A DNA stretch of 64,000 bases. Origin: Gnetum montanum. Its lineage: Eukaryota > Streptophyta > Gnetopsida > Gnetales > Gnetaceae. The translations under genes were made by a program, and so were the position numbers. The notes under the pieces are model-generated. The model was given only the letters and a program-made list of their open reading frames with translations, did not search any database and was not told the DNA's origin. The stretch spans positions 392,455 through 456,454 of the forward strand of contig MNCI01003361.1 in the NCBI GenBank assembly GCA_015680685.1, written 5' to 3'. This document shows positions 23,784 through 35,175 of the stretch, piece after piece; within the stretch, counting starts at the first letter, position 1; every line of letters starts with the position of its first letter.

Positions 23784-25242
23784 TGTTGGATCTAGAAAAT
23801 TCGGTTGCTAAAACAAAAACCAAAATATCCCAAGTGCTAGAATAGTTTTAGCCTCAAATTCCAAGGTCTATGAAAATGGAATTTAAGGTACATTGGATGG
23901 TCTAGTCGATCACCCAAGGACTTACAGAAGTGACAATAAGAATATAAACGAAAACGTAAATGTAAACATAAACAAAAACGTAAATGGAAATGGAATTGTA
24001 GATCTAGAATGGAAAAAGATATGAAAATGAAAATGTGAAATTAGATCTACATAATAATGAACTACAACTTTATTAAAATGGAAAATAAAGTAGTAGGTTC
24101 AAAAAGTATAGATTTTGTGTTATGTACACAAGAAGTCACTTGAAGTCTGTTGGAGCCTATGGTTTGCACTTGAAGCTCCATGATTCAAATGCTTCCCAAC
24201 CATAGTTTTTAGCAACTTCATGCCAGTTTTCACTAGGATATGTAACTGTGGTCACAAATGGTATTCCATCCTTGAAGCAGTGGTATCATGTTGGAAGTCT
24301 CTATGCCTAGTGTAGATACCAATTTTGCTATTAAAGATGTTGTAAGGTTGTAAAGGCCCTTAGCTTCAAAGTGCTTGTAGGCTATGGAATAAGTTATGGT
24401 GCTATTATGTCAAAGTAGTGTGTTTATGTGTGTAACTGAAATAAGGTGTTTACATTGGATTTTTATAGGTGTGAAATTACTATTCTTGGGGTCTACACAT
24501 CACTATCATGATTATTGATAGATTGATGTTAATTTGCAGGTGTCAAAAATTATAATTTTCAATGTAGTTTCCATTTATAGTAAGTTTGGAATACACCGTA
24601 GCCACCAAAGCCCATCCATTTACTATAAATAGTAAATGGACTTTTGTGACTATGTTCACACCATCCCAATAATGCTAATCTTGGTGAACTACGCTGAAGT
24701 TGCTAGAAAATGTTGGAAACTATGGAAAATGTTGGAAACTATGGAAAATGCTGGAATTACTAGAACTACTAGTGTCTACACTAGCCATGTTGCAATTGCT
24801 AAAGACTTGGGGTGACTACACTGGCCATTGTTAAAACTAGAAAATTGAAATGGAAATGGAAAATCCAAAATATTCCAATGCTACATCTATGTTGGGTTTT
24901 ATGGTGCCTATGCTGGGTTGGAAATGGAAAATCCCAACAATTCCATCTACACTAGCAGGGTAGATGGTTCTAGCATAGCTACAAAAACCCATGCAAGTGC
25001 TAATTTTGACCATTCCCAAGGCATTTTTAGCATTCCCAATCCAAATATATAGACATGTGGTATCTTTTTTCACTTTGGAAGTGAGGCAATAATAAATTTT
25101 GATCCATTTTCAATCCCAAGAAGCTAAAGTATTTCAAATTGCAACTCATGGACTACAAATCTTACATTTACAATAAAATCTTGCCTCAAGTTAGAAAATG
25201 AAGGTTATAATTAGCAACATGAATTTTCTTGGTGGTGTTTCA
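23784..25242 (-). repeat. B 3' LTR (1,459 bp)
   Basis: Starts (+) TGTTGGATCTAG and ends GGTGGTGTTTCA. It is related to the C LTR: both begin TGT..., share a block near the low end (GGTACATTGGATGGTCTAGTCGATC... here at about 23890, GGTGCCCTGAACGGTCTTGCCGATT in C at about 35282), and both end GGTGTTTCA followed by a G/C-rich block and TTTGTTGATGTTTGGAGG. A TATAAAAA box on the - strand (24467-24460) divides U3 from R. U3 (24500-25080) is full of CTACACTGGCC/CTATGCTGGG words. The candidate target duplication on this side is ATCTA; its partner is outside the window. Confidence 0.75.
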
Positions 25243-26289
25243 TTGGTCCTTCTTTGTTGATGTTTGGAGGACTGACTCGAGAGACATTAACAAAGAAATA
25301 GAAAACACCACTATAGGTTCATCAACAACATTCCCTCTCCATGCTCGATTTAGTAGTGTTGAACCATGTCAAAAAGTGCCTGTGATGATGGGATAAGGTT
25401 ATGTTAAGGTAACATATGGTAAAGGTAGTGTTTGGATACAAGGGACTATTCATGAGGATTAAAAATGAATTCCAAATGTTGACATCATGACTATGATATG
25501 GCACTGACATGTTGGTTAATCAATAGAGGCTTCATTCTTTATGTTTAGCAATGTGTTTTTTGAGGAACCAATAGGTTGCTCCAAGGTTTCTTTAGCCATT
25601 AGCCTTCTCCCTTTACATGTTTGGAGCCACTAGTTTGTCTTTTGATCTTCATTGGCCTTTTGAATTCTTAGCAATTTGCTTTCCCATTTTTTTTTGTTGG
25701 ACAAAACCTTCATCAGTTTTGTTTGTCAAGGCTAGTTTTGTTTTGGTTTTCCCATCGAATGAGATGTGTTATGTTCAACAAACTTGATGGTAGAGAATAA
25801 CAAAGGGATGTCATATGGTCATAATGAATGAGTGTCAAAAATTAGTCAACATTATTTCTTAGGGATGAGGAAGGTTATAAATAGGCTATGTAGTTGGGAT
25901 CAAGGAGAGGTAATAGGAATGGTTTAAAACAAGCACTCTTGGTATGACAAAAAAAACTCACAAAATCTTGCACATGTAGGTCACATGATAACTTGCTACC
26001 ATAATGAGTTGCATCTTCACAATGACTCTAGGCTTCATCCTTCAAGCACAACTCCAAGAGAATAAGAAAAAAGATGAAGAAAACATGTTACAATACAATG
26101 AATAAGGCTAAACAATCAGCAAACTAGGGTACTAGAGGTCTTATATGTTACAATGTTTCATAGTTTGTCCATTGTGCAAAAATAGGTCATGTAGGATTGC
26201 TTGTTATTAGTTGTCTAGGTTGTTAATGTCAGTTGTTAGTCTTCACAAGATACATATAGTATAGATTTAGATAGGAATGATTGATCGAA
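25243..26289 (-). other. B 3' untranslated region and purine tract
   Basis: Next to the LTR on the - strand is the purine tract complementary to TTGGTCCTTCTTTG (25243-25256), comparable to the C tract complementary to ATGGCCCCTTTTTG (36423-36436). The following block TTGATGTTTGGAGGACTGACTCGAGAGACATTAACAAAG matches C at 36436-36475 at most positions. The rest is non-coding and contains no clear repeat. There is no sign here of an ORF downstream of integrase. Confidence 0.6.
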
Positions 26290-27336
26290 TTGGCCAACTC
26301 ATTTCCATCCATGTCTTCTATATGAAAGGATCCTTTTCCATAGGCATTAGTGATCAAGAAAGACCCTTCCTAGTTAGTTGAGAATTTGTCTACATGCTTG
26401 TAGATGACCTTGAGGACTAGATCTCCTTCCTTGATCTTGCACTTGTTTAAGTTATGATGGTGCTATCATTTCTACCTCTCTTAGTACCGCTCAACATGAA
26501 CAAGCGTTTGCACTTGTTGATCCTCCACCAAGTCTAGGTCCATGGTGCATAGCTCCTTGTTTTGTTCATCATTGATGAAGTCTAATAAGGCTACTTGGAG
26601 TGATGGCACCTAGAATTCAAGAGGTAAAACAACATTAAAATCATAAACTAGACTATACAAGGTTACACCTTTTGTGGTTCAGAATGTCATTCAGTAGGTC
26701 CAAAGTGCATGGACAAGCTACTCATGCCACTTGCATTTGTTGTTGTTCAACATCTTCTTGAGAAAATTTATGATGATCTTATTACTTCCTTCAGCTTGTC
26801 CATTGGCTTAAGGGTAATATGGTGATGAGAAGAAGTGCTTAATGCCTAGTTTGTGATAAAATTTTTTCATTTCTTGAATAATGAATTTTTGTCCATTATT
26901 TGTGACTATGATAATTGGTATGCCAAAATGGGCTATTGTATTATCAAGTATGAATTTATAGATTGGTTGATATGTTGTCTTCCTTAGGAGAATATCTTTA
27001 ACCCACTTCATGAAGTATTAGGCTGTAGTGATGATAAAGCTATGTCTTATGGAAGACTTAGGCATTATAGGTCTAATGATATTCAACCCCCACCATTGAA
27101 ATGACTAAGTTATTTGAGTGGTGTATAACTTAGTTGGTGATACATGTATAAGGTTTCTGTCATTGGAACATGTCACAAGTCTTAACCTTCTACAAGAAAT
27201 TGCTTTTCATATAGGGCTAATAGTAACCTAGCTATTTAATCTTGGTAGCCATGGCTCTAGGTCCTATATGTACTCCACATACACCCTCGTGAACCTACTC
27301 TAGGACTATGTAGGCTTTGATTTTACCCAAGAACAT
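26290..27336 (-). pseudogene. B integrase, main part (zinc finger, core, C-terminus)
   Basis: From 27336 down: an HHCC zinc finger with its histidines (VHEGVCGVHIG, about 27280) and CxxC-type end (about 27180); the catalytic core with the first Asp region eroded (about 27080); TNNGQKF (about 26895), where Asn replaces the second catalytic Asp; and the C-terminal domain with a WEGSFLITNAY-like stretch (about 26370) after one stop. The open stretch 27011-26808 covers much of the core. Its 5' continuation is at 34501-34293, separated by A3. C keeps only the matching C-terminal end, at 38045-38150. Confidence 0.78.
27332..27336. repeat. A3 target-site duplication, left copy
   Basis: AACAT immediately before the A3 5' LTR; TACAT follows the 3' LTR at 34288-34292. 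Four of five bases match. Removal of A3 and one copy restores integrase coding between 34293 and 27336, supporting this as the true insertion site. Confidence 0.7.
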
Positions 27337-28311
27337 TGATGAATCATCAGTTGGCTAGGATATTTGACAAAAAGTCAATTTTTTGTCTCAGCTATGATAT
27401 CTTAAGCTTGATATCTTCACTTCAATATCTTAGCCCCAATATCTTAATTTCGATATCTTAGCTCTGATATCTTCACCCCATCAACTAGGCCTCATCGACT
27501 AGGCTACATTGATGCATGCAATGATGCATTGATGAGGCCCCATCGATGCAGTGTTTATTTTTGCCTATAAATACACATGCTCCCATCATGTATTGGCATT
27601 CTTTTGTTAATAGAGTAGTCAAACTCTTGTAGTTTTATTCCATAGTCTTAGAGAATAGTCAATGAGTGCCTGTAGTATGAATATGAGTTAGTTGCATGGT
27701 GTATTATTTGAGTGGTAATGTACCTAGACACATTCCATGAATGGAAATAAGATAAAGATTGATTCTTATTCATTGAAGCACTTTGACTTATATTAAGTTT
27801 ACTTTCCATGCAATTTATGTTTCACGTACTTAGTTAATATTTATGTTTCCATGCATGTTAATAAATTGGTAGAATGAGTGTGACTAGTTTTGAGTGTAAA
27901 CATGTACTCACTTGGTAATCCTAGTAGCGTTATTGCTTAGTTCGCCTAGTAGCATAGCGTTTGATAATCCTAGTAGTGGATACATGGGTTCAAGACATGT
28001 ACGAAATACTCATTACCTGTAGGCTATTTTAGACTTTATCTTTATGTTGATAATTAGATTAAGTAATTGATTTTTCTATTATCATTAGGAGTAGCATAAG
28101 GCCGAAACAACATCAAGAATCATATGCCTCACTTTGGACTAAACCATACGTGACAAAGCTACCAGTAGTCCAAGTCAAAAGATAGCAAATTACGATAAAG
28201 GCATAATGATCTAGATGCCACAACTAGTCCCATCCATAGAATTCCACCAAATCATGTGTGAATGCTTATGATTCATATGGTTGGACATAGGGGGTACCTT
28301 GCTGCTCATCA
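27337..28311 (+). repeat. A3 5' LTR (975 bp)
   Basis: Starts TGATGAATCATCAG and ends GCTGCTCATCA. U3 holds a 14-bp tandem array (27396-27479), then GATGAGGCC/GATGCA words (27480-27552) and a TATAAATA box (27566-27573). It is colinear with the 3' LTR at 33341-34287. A primer site follows directly. Confidence 0.9.
27396..27479 (+). repeat. 14-bp tandem array (6 units) in A3 5' LTR U3
   Basis: Six head-to-tail units of exactly 14 bp, each starting GATATCTT or AATATCTT, for example GATATCTTAGCTCT. The 3' LTR has the same six units at 33376-33459. A diverged three-unit version with the same 14-bp period is in A4 (complement, about 54021-54065). The array lies about 90-170 bp upstream of the TATA box, where enhancer elements of an LTR would be. 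GATATC is a palindrome. Confidence 0.92.
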
Positions 28312-28312
28312 T

Positions 28313-28330
28313 TTGCATTATTGCCAAGGA
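28313..28330 (+). promoter_or_regulatory. A3 primer-binding site
   Basis: TTGCATTATTGCCAAGGA, two bases after the LTR end, aligns without gaps to the tRNA-Asp-type site at 10487-10504. Seven positions differ from the inferred original, six of them C-to-T or G-to-A changes. Confidence 0.65.
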
Positions 28331-28436
28331 TGGTGCTAGTTATCTAGATTAGTTATATCATACATGATAATTGTAAATGCATTAAGGATTTATCATTCAA
28401 AAAATATTAAATTACACACATAATTAACTAAACACA

Positions 28437-29990
28437 ATGTCTCTTTCACAAGGAAGTGATAATGCATTGTATGGTGAGAACATTCATTTGAGAGCTAACG
28501 AGATATATGTTGAAGAAAATCAGAGTGACCAACCTCATGTAGGGGTTTCATATGTTCATGACCACCCTAATGACACTCAAGCACAACATTCACCTGAGAC
28601 AGACAACCCTAGAGGAGATGAAGTAAGTCTTGGACCAGGGAAGGCCTCAAGGCCTAGGACCTTCTCAAAACCTAAAAAAGATAGATCAAGGGACTATGGG
28701 GAACACCATTGAAGCCATGGAAATCCTCCCAGTTCCTCATCTTCCTCTTCCTCTATAACATCTAGTTTGATGAAGATAAATGTAGGTATAGAGACAAAGC
28801 TTCACTATGGGGTCAAAATAAGGGTAGAAATCAAAACCATGGGAAAAATCAAAGACCTCAACATGAACATAGACAAAATCATCACAATAAGATAAATAGA
28901 AATAGAAATTTCACCATAACATGTTTGATGAAGGTGAACCCTTGTTGGCCACTAAGAGCCTAATGCAGATCATAGAGATAGTTAAGATACCCCATAGGCA
29001 TTGTAGGGAAAGTTGCATAAAAAGGCTCAATATGAATAATATCCCTAAATTTGTGGGAGGCTATGATTCTAGTCCACAACATCACTTACAAGCCTTCCAT
29101 GATGCCTGTGCCTTGCAAAATATCAAAAATAAGTGGAAAAATATTAAGCTCTTCCCTAGGACACTAATACACAAAGCTATAAGTAGGTATAGATTATTGA
29201 AACCAAGTTCCATCCACTAGTGGTCCACAATGGTAGAAGTTTTCAATGAAAAATACCAAACCTATGCAAGAGTGTCCAACCTAAGAAAAAAAATCCAAGG
29301 GTGGAAGCAAGAAAATCATGAACCCTTGGATGTTGCCTTGAATAGATACTATTCGCTACTACATAAATGTCCTGACCATGATTTCTCTCAAAAAGAGAAA
29401 CTTTTCCACATCATAGGTGGGCTTCGTAATGAAACAAGGGAGATCCTTAGGATGTATGCTCAAGGTTGATTATATGAACTAAAAGCCCATCAGATATAAA
29501 AGCTAATCAAGTAGGTGCCGAAAGAAGAAAAGAGCTATGTAAATAATAGAATGTTGAGAAATATCACTAGGAACCAACTCTTCAGAAGAAGAGGGTTCAT
29601 ATCTATGAAGAGGAAAAAGAGGCAACTCTTGATGAGGTGATTTCACAACAAAGCTTGTTAATACAAAAGTTTATTGATGAACTTGAAGCAAGGTTAGATA
29701 AGATGTTAGAATAGATAAATGAGAAAGTTACAACTTCTATAGAAACCATAAAGGAGAGATTAGCATACAACAAATCAAGTGATCACAAAAAAAGGAGGAA
29801 AAAGGACCAAGAGACAGGTAAGAACATTGATAAGAAAAAAGGGAAAATGGCTGTAGAAGAAGAGGCTATAGACTCAATCATAGAAGAAGATGATGGGTGT
29901 GACATCTACCTATATGACCATCCAAAGGGCTATTGCCCAATTATGTTACATCTACATGAGTATTTGCTTTTTCATTAAATCCCAAGTTTG
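28437..29990 (+). pseudogene. A3 gag remnant
   Basis: ATG at 28437 (MSLSQGSDN), first 91 codons open, then an S-rich segment with a frame change. The core frame 28921-29469 has one stop (29218-29220) and carries the gag domain: LLATKSLMQIIEIVKI, KRLNMNNIPKFVGGY, HLQAFHDACALQNIKNKW, then MVEVFNEKYQTYARVSNLRK, and a CPDHDF...KLFHIIGGL end, the pattern of the plant retrotransposon gag family. A charged helical part (29480-29880) and the worn zinc knuckle (about 29895-29960, CDIYLYDHPKG, with Tyr for the second Cys) follow. Gag forms the particle and binds RNA. Confidence 0.8.
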
Positions 29991-31125
29991 TACAAAAGCA
30001 AGTGCCCAGGAAATTTCCTTTTTCACAAGGTAATTATAGACAACCCTATGACCAACTATACCATCCTAATGGGACTTCTTACCAACCTCAACACTATCAT
30101 CCAATGCAGTGGCAAAACCCACAATCGTGAGGGAGGCCATCATCAAACCAACACTACCCTTACTACCAATTAAACCCATATGGATATCATGTTCAACAAA
30201 TTGTTTTTCTGACTGCTTCTACCTCCTCTACTTCAAATCGCTACTACCACTCTCCTGAATATCACCAACCTGCAACATCTTCTGAAGAAACACCACCTCT
30301 CATCCTTCATCATATCCTCAATATTCTCATACTTCCATCCACCATATGTCACCATTAGCAACACAGGAAGGTTCAACAGCACAACATCAATGAGAGAATG
30401 CCACTTGTGCTATGAACATACACAAAAATGATAATGCTAGCAAATCTCCACCATAATCTTGGAGATTTTCTTCCTTTAGGATAGTTTCCATGTGTAAGGA
30501 AAACACTCGTGGACCTACTAACTCATCCAAAGTAGTACAATGCCAATCGAGTACAACACCCTTCCTTTCACAACCAATGTCTTCCAATCCTATGCAAGGG
30601 CCAACATTCATCATTACTCCAACACTTAGCAAAAGAAATGAATCTAGCACTGTGGAGAGATAGAAGAATCCATGCATTACTAATAATAGTAAAGAGTGCA
30701 GTTGTGGGCCAGAAATTTAAAATATTAACACAACCCACAAAAAAAGCTAAGGAACAAGTGTGTGAACAAAAACTAGCCTACGTAGTAGCCACTAAACCAG
30801 AAGACATCCAGTGGTTTGAAAATGAGAATATGAAATTGTTTCAAAGATGCATGGAGGTAATTGATCCACTTATTAGTTCTAAAATAGACCAAATAGAGGA
30901 CTTAGACACAAATATCTTACACTTTGATTATATACCAAAAGAGAATATTAAACATGGAGACCCAGGAATTAAAATAGAAAATTAAGAAGAAGAACCAAAC
31001 ATATTTAGATCCTCCAAAATGGAAATACCTTCAAGTCTAGATGAAGATACATCTCTAAATGATCCAAAAAAGACTATCACCATGTTAGATGTGCTACCAC
31101 ACGATTAAGTAAAATAGAAACAATG
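29991..31125 (+). pseudogene. A3 gag tail, PR-RT linker and pol deletion junction
   Basis: A proline/tyrosine-rich tail (about 29990-30400) is followed by a segment with no clear protease core. The open frame 30638-30985 contains YVVATKPEDIQWF (about 30780), homologous to the A1 linker after the protease (about 1625-1665), and a later MEIPSSLDEDT stretch (about 31020) homologous to A1 at about 1800-1830. From about 31085-31125 the text passes straight to the last codons of pol (MENQ / DGKPM, homologous to A1 near 4250). RT, RNase H and integrase are therefore absent. Confidence 0.68.
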
Positions 31126-32800
31126 ATAGATGGAAAACCAATGGTGTATAACTAGGGGATTGTGTAGTCCATCTATCGAATGTGTGGCCATAAGATTAGT
31201 TGTGGGGAAGATGCTCCATCTTGGTTCAAGAACTAATAAGTGTTTTTCACCTTTTTTTAATGATTTTTTATCATTTTTCTATTTCTTCCAAAATTTTCTA
31301 ATTCTTCATATGTTCTTCATTTTTTAATATTTTTCCTTTATATTTTTTCTCTTTCTTTGAGTCATTCTCTTTATGTTTACTAAATGTATTTCATGTTTTC
31401 GTTAATAATATTGCCAAGTCATGATGGAAAAGTGAATGTTATGTGTTGCTTTTTTGTGTTATGCTATTAAGATGATTGGGTAAGTAATTATGTAAACTAG
31501 TGAGACCATCTCATCCATCCCTCTAGTTCTTTGAATAAAAGGTATTTTTCATGGAAACAATTTGGTTCTTCTTGCATGAAACTAAAATTGATTAATGATC
31601 ATTGTACATTGAAGAAAGAGGAAATGACCAAGTGGAAACGACAAAGGGTGTGATCTCAAGGGGACTTGTTGGGTTCTCTTCTTGACTTCCTTCATGTGAT
31701 TTATGAATCCTCTTGAAATGTGTCATCACTCCTTCATCGACCAATAATAGGAAGCTAAACATCTTTGCATGGTGTGGTTCCTATAAAAAAAAACAAGAAA
31801 AAAAAACATAAAAAAAATTAAAAAAATAACAAAAAGAAAACAAAAACAAAAATGGGAATTCAAAGCACACCCCTTAAACATAATAATGGGCTACAAGCAC
31901 TAGTTATGGGGTTAGAAAGACATGTTACCCATGCCTGAAGGTGCCCATTTAACTAAGGCCCTTCCTTCTTCTCTTTTCAAAGTGATGATTGTGGACTCAT
32001 GGTGGCTGGTAGGAAGGAGCACATTAATGCGAGGTCATTGTTCATGGTATGGACTTGGTTTGAACTTGGATGGATAGGTATGTTGATCATTTTAATCAAA
32101 TTTATCATAAGAACCTATTGTGGACATGGTCAAGTACCTTACATCCCGATCTCTAGAATCCCTTCTCATCCCATTATTCACCTCATTACTGCATGTGATT
32201 ATGAACCTTTTGGTCTTGTGTAGTATAGTGCAACATCCCAACCATGGCAATTGTGTGTTGTTTGGAATAAAGACATGGTCTACATTTAACTTCTTAGGTG
32301 CCCATGGACATCTATAGAAGTGGTTATGCAACAACATTATGGTAGGAGCCTGCTTTGGGGAGGACCCACTTGCATGACTTTTGTTGATCATGGCTTTGAA
32401 CTAACCTTCACATCTTCTAGAACATCAGTGAAAATTTCTCTAAATTTATGAATAATTTTGGGATTTCTTCTCATATGTTTCATTAATTCTCCTACTTTTC
32501 TATTTCCATATCCATTAATATTTCTTGGCCACCTTCTAAATCAGACCGTTGGTTTTAATTGTTTGAAAACTTGTGTGCTTTTGAAGTTATGCTTATTAGT
32601 CATGAGGGCTAGGGATGTTTTCTTTGAAATTTTTCTAACATCCTATTTTCAAAAATCATGGTAACTAATAATAATTGATCAAAATAATGTGAATAGCTTG
32701 ATGATTTTAATTACCTCATAGCCTTGGGAATAGTATGTTGTCATCACCTTGTGTTTAAATGCAAACTAAGGGATCTAAAAAGGGTTGATTATTAAGGAAA
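31126..32800 (+). other. A3 pol-end purine tract and spacer
   Basis: TGTGGGGAAGATG (31201-31213) is the internal purine tract. A T-rich stretch follows and then the block shared with A1 (31740-31970), in single copy, with an expanded A-rich centre (31785-31850). The GGGGAGGACCCACTTGCAT block is at about 32355-32373. No TATA-box leader like that of A1 (5905-5994) is present before the third ORF remnant; that interval appears deleted. Confidence 0.55.
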
Positions 32801-33120
32801 AATTTACCAAAACTAATGTTGATCCTTTGGTGACTGCAAGTGATGCCAAAAGAAATTCCTAAGGAAGAAGGTCTTTTGCCAGGCATGGAAATGAAGCCAA
32901 GAGAGGGACAATGGAGGATATGTCCATGGATAAATCATAGCACATACAAGATAGCAGCTCAAGAATCACATGTTTAGTAGATCCATGGGATGACGAGAAG
33001 AAATTTCAATCCATCCTTCAAGAATGCTCCATATAACTAGTGAAGCATCAACATTACAATCTAGGTTGGAAGTCTACCACTGCTAGCCATAATGAGAAGA
33101 ATCATTTTCAATAGATTCTA
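32801..33120 (+). pseudogene. A3 third ORF, C-terminal scrap
   Basis: Only the end of the third ORF survives. ITCLVDPWDDEKKFQSILQEC (two parts, about 32965-33030) lines up with the conserved C-terminal motif of A1 (WMVHDPRSKEEK, about 9120) and A4 (WMAQDPRTKEEK, about 54420). The plant-transposon-like domain and coiled coil are gone. 33121-33331 is the 3' untranslated end. Confidence 0.55.
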
Positions 33121-33331
33121 GAAGACCTCTACAAATTTTGTAATCTTTAAAGTCTATCCAATCTTTTTGTCACTCTACCATTTTGTATGCATCCACTCAA
33201 ATAAAATTTTGTAATGTGGCACCTAGAGTTAGTTAGTAGTTAGCATTAGTTAATAATCCCATCATTCCCAATCTTTTGTAAAGAAAGCTTGGTCCCATCC
33301 TGTTAATTCGAGGACGAGTTTTTATTCAGTC

Positions 33332-33340
33332 ATGTGGGTA
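33332..33340 (+). promoter_or_regulatory. A3 polypurine tract
   Basis: ATGTGGGTA directly before the 3' LTR start, equal in position to GTGGGGGTA at 9541-9549, with one pyrimidine gained. Confidence 0.7.
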
Positions 33341-34287
33341 TGATGAATCATCAGTCAAATTTTGGTCTCAACTTTGATATCTTAAGCCTGATATCTTGGC
33401 TCTAATATCTTAGCCCCAATATCTTGGCTTCAATATCTTACGCTTGATATCATGACCCCATCAACTAGGCCTTGTCGACACATACAATGATGCATTGATG
33501 AGGCCCCATCGACGCAGTATCTATTTTTTCCTATAAACACATACTTCCACCATGGATTGGAATTCTTTTGTTAATAGAGTAGCCAAACTCTTATAGTTTG
33601 ATTTCGTAGTCTTAGAGAATAGTTAGTGAGTGCTCACAGTCTGGATTTAAGTTAGTTGCACAACATCTTATTCGAGTGGCAATGTACTGGATACATTCCA
33701 TGAACAACAATAAGATCAAGATTGATTCTTATTCATTGCAACACTTTGACTTATATTAAATTTACTTGTCATGAAATTTATGTTTCATATACTTAGTTTA
33801 TATTTACATTCCCATGCATGCTAATGAATTGGTGGAATGAGCGTAACCATTTTTGAGCGTAAACACATATTCACTTAGTAATCACATCAGCATTGTTGTT
33901 TAGTTCACCTAGTAGTATAGCATTTGGTAATCCCAGTAGTGGATACATGGGTTTAGGACATGTATGGAAAGCTGGGAACAAACAATCATCTCCCATAGGC
34001 TAATTTAGACTTTATCTTTATGTTGTTAATTATATTAAGTAATTGATTTCTGTATTATTATTAGGAGTAGCATAAGGTCGAAACAATATCAAGAATCATA
34101 TGCCTCACTTTGGACTAAACCATACATGACAAAGCTACCACTATTCCAAGTGGGAAGACAACACACTATGATCAAGACATAATGATCTAGATGCTACAAC
34201 TAGTTCCATCCATAGAATTTGATAGGCTTGTGCATGACCACTTGTGATTCTCATGGTTGGGCATAAGGGATACCTCACTGCTCATCA
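33341..34287 (+). repeat. A3 3' LTR (947 bp)
   Basis: Starts TGATGAATCATCAG and ends CTGCTCATCA, colinear with the 5' LTR. It contains the six-unit 14-bp array (33376-33459), GATGAGGCCCCATCGACGCAG words (about 33490-33518) and a TATAAACA box (33532-33539). It is 28 bp shorter than the 5' LTR; part of the difference is a missing GACTAGGCTACATTGATG-like stretch in the word array. Confidence 0.9.
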
Positions 34288-34292
34288 TACAT
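34288..34292. repeat. A3 target-site duplication, right copy
   Basis: TACAT, matching AACAT at 27332-27336 at four of five positions. Confidence 0.7.
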
Positions 34293-34501
34293 TAATAATA
34301 TGTCATTGTAGGATTGTTGACATAATGTGTTATGGAAATATTATTTTGATCATTTACATACAATGTGCTTTTGAGTAGCAGTTAGGCCTTGCGAAGGTTC
34401 ACCATGCATAAGGTAAAACTTGATATTATCATACCACTTCTTGATAAGGTATCCTTAGTGCTTTGTGTGATGGAGATAGCATAGTCCACAGTTAAGGAAG
34501 G
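34293..34501 (-). pseudogene. B integrase, N-terminal start (cut off by A3 and A4)
   Basis: The - strand reads KKWYDNIKFYLMHGEPSQGL (about 34440-34385), the usual entry into a gypsy integrase after RNase H, followed by a segment leading to the zinc finger, which continues at 27336 after A3 is removed. The upstream edge at 34501/34502 is the A4 LTR, which inserted into the RNase H-integrase linker of B. A second frame (DYAISITQS...) shows a frame change near 34445. Confidence 0.65.
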
Positions 34502-35175
34502 TGATGAGTTGCATGGTACCCCTACACTCAACCATACAAATACGAGTGTTTCACGCACAATCCGGTCGAACTCCGTAGATGGGCTAGTTATGGTATCAAG
34601 ATAGTTATCCTTAGGTCGCAATTCACTGTCTTCCCATCTGGACTAGTGTTAACTTTGTCATGTATCATTTAGTCTAGAATGAGGTGTATGATGTGTTCCT
34701 ATACTAATGCTACTTCTGGGTGTAATAGAAAATGATATTAACTAAGCTAAGAGAGAAAGGGTGAGAGAGAATCTAAGCTAGCCTAAGTGCAATGAGCATC
34801 CGTTCCTCGATCATCCATACACATCTTGGACCTTGTGCACGACTACCACTAGGATTACCAAGTGCAAATCCTAGGTACGCTACTGGGTTACCAAGTAGTC
34901 ACACTTAAATGCTCGTGATCAAGGTGTACTCATTCCATGTTTAATAGGATTTTAGGGTGAGAAGAGATTAACTAAGAAAGTAGTAAATAACAATTAAATA
35001 AATAATTAAGCTAAGTGAATGTTGCAATGATGAAGTAATCTCAATATTTATTTTTGGTCATGTGCATATCCAAGTATGTCACACTCGAATAAAGATGTCA
35101 TACAATTACAATCACCACACTGGGGGCATGCATCGGGAGGAAAAGGGTTGAGAGAAAGAACTACTAAAAAACTAG
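34502..35175 (-). repeat. A4 3' LTR, U5/R part (left of C)
   Basis: Starts (+) TGATGAGTTGCATGGTACCCC, the complement of the usual GGTACCTCACCGCTCATCA end. Shared family A blocks follow (AACCATACAAATACGAGTG; CATACACATCTTGGACCTTG; GATTACCAAGTGC). The remaining U3 part is at 53958-54091. Confidence 0.85.
35171..35175. repeat. C target-site duplication, left copy
   Basis: ACTAG directly before the C LTR at 35176; the identical ACTAG follows the other LTR at 53953-53957. Five bases is the normal length for Ty3/gypsy integration. Confidence 0.93.

Larger units (their letters stand above)
27337..34287 (+). mobile_element. A3: two-LTR family A element with pol deleted (6,951 bp)
   Basis: 5' LTR (27337-28311), primer site, gag, short PR-RT linker, pol end, purine tract, spacer, end of the third ORF, 3' purine tract, 3' LTR (33341-34287), near-perfect target duplication. 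RT, RNase H and integrase are missing: coding jumps from the PR-RT linker to the last codons of pol at about 31085-31125. Most of the third ORF is also gone. It is inserted in the integrase of B, opposite to B. It could only have moved using proteins from a complete relative, unless the deletions came after insertion. Confidence 0.88.

Noticed and set aside
27390-27480. CRISPR-like array (14-bp units)
   Set aside because: Units abut without spacers and lie in an LTR of a plant retrotransposon, in both LTRs.
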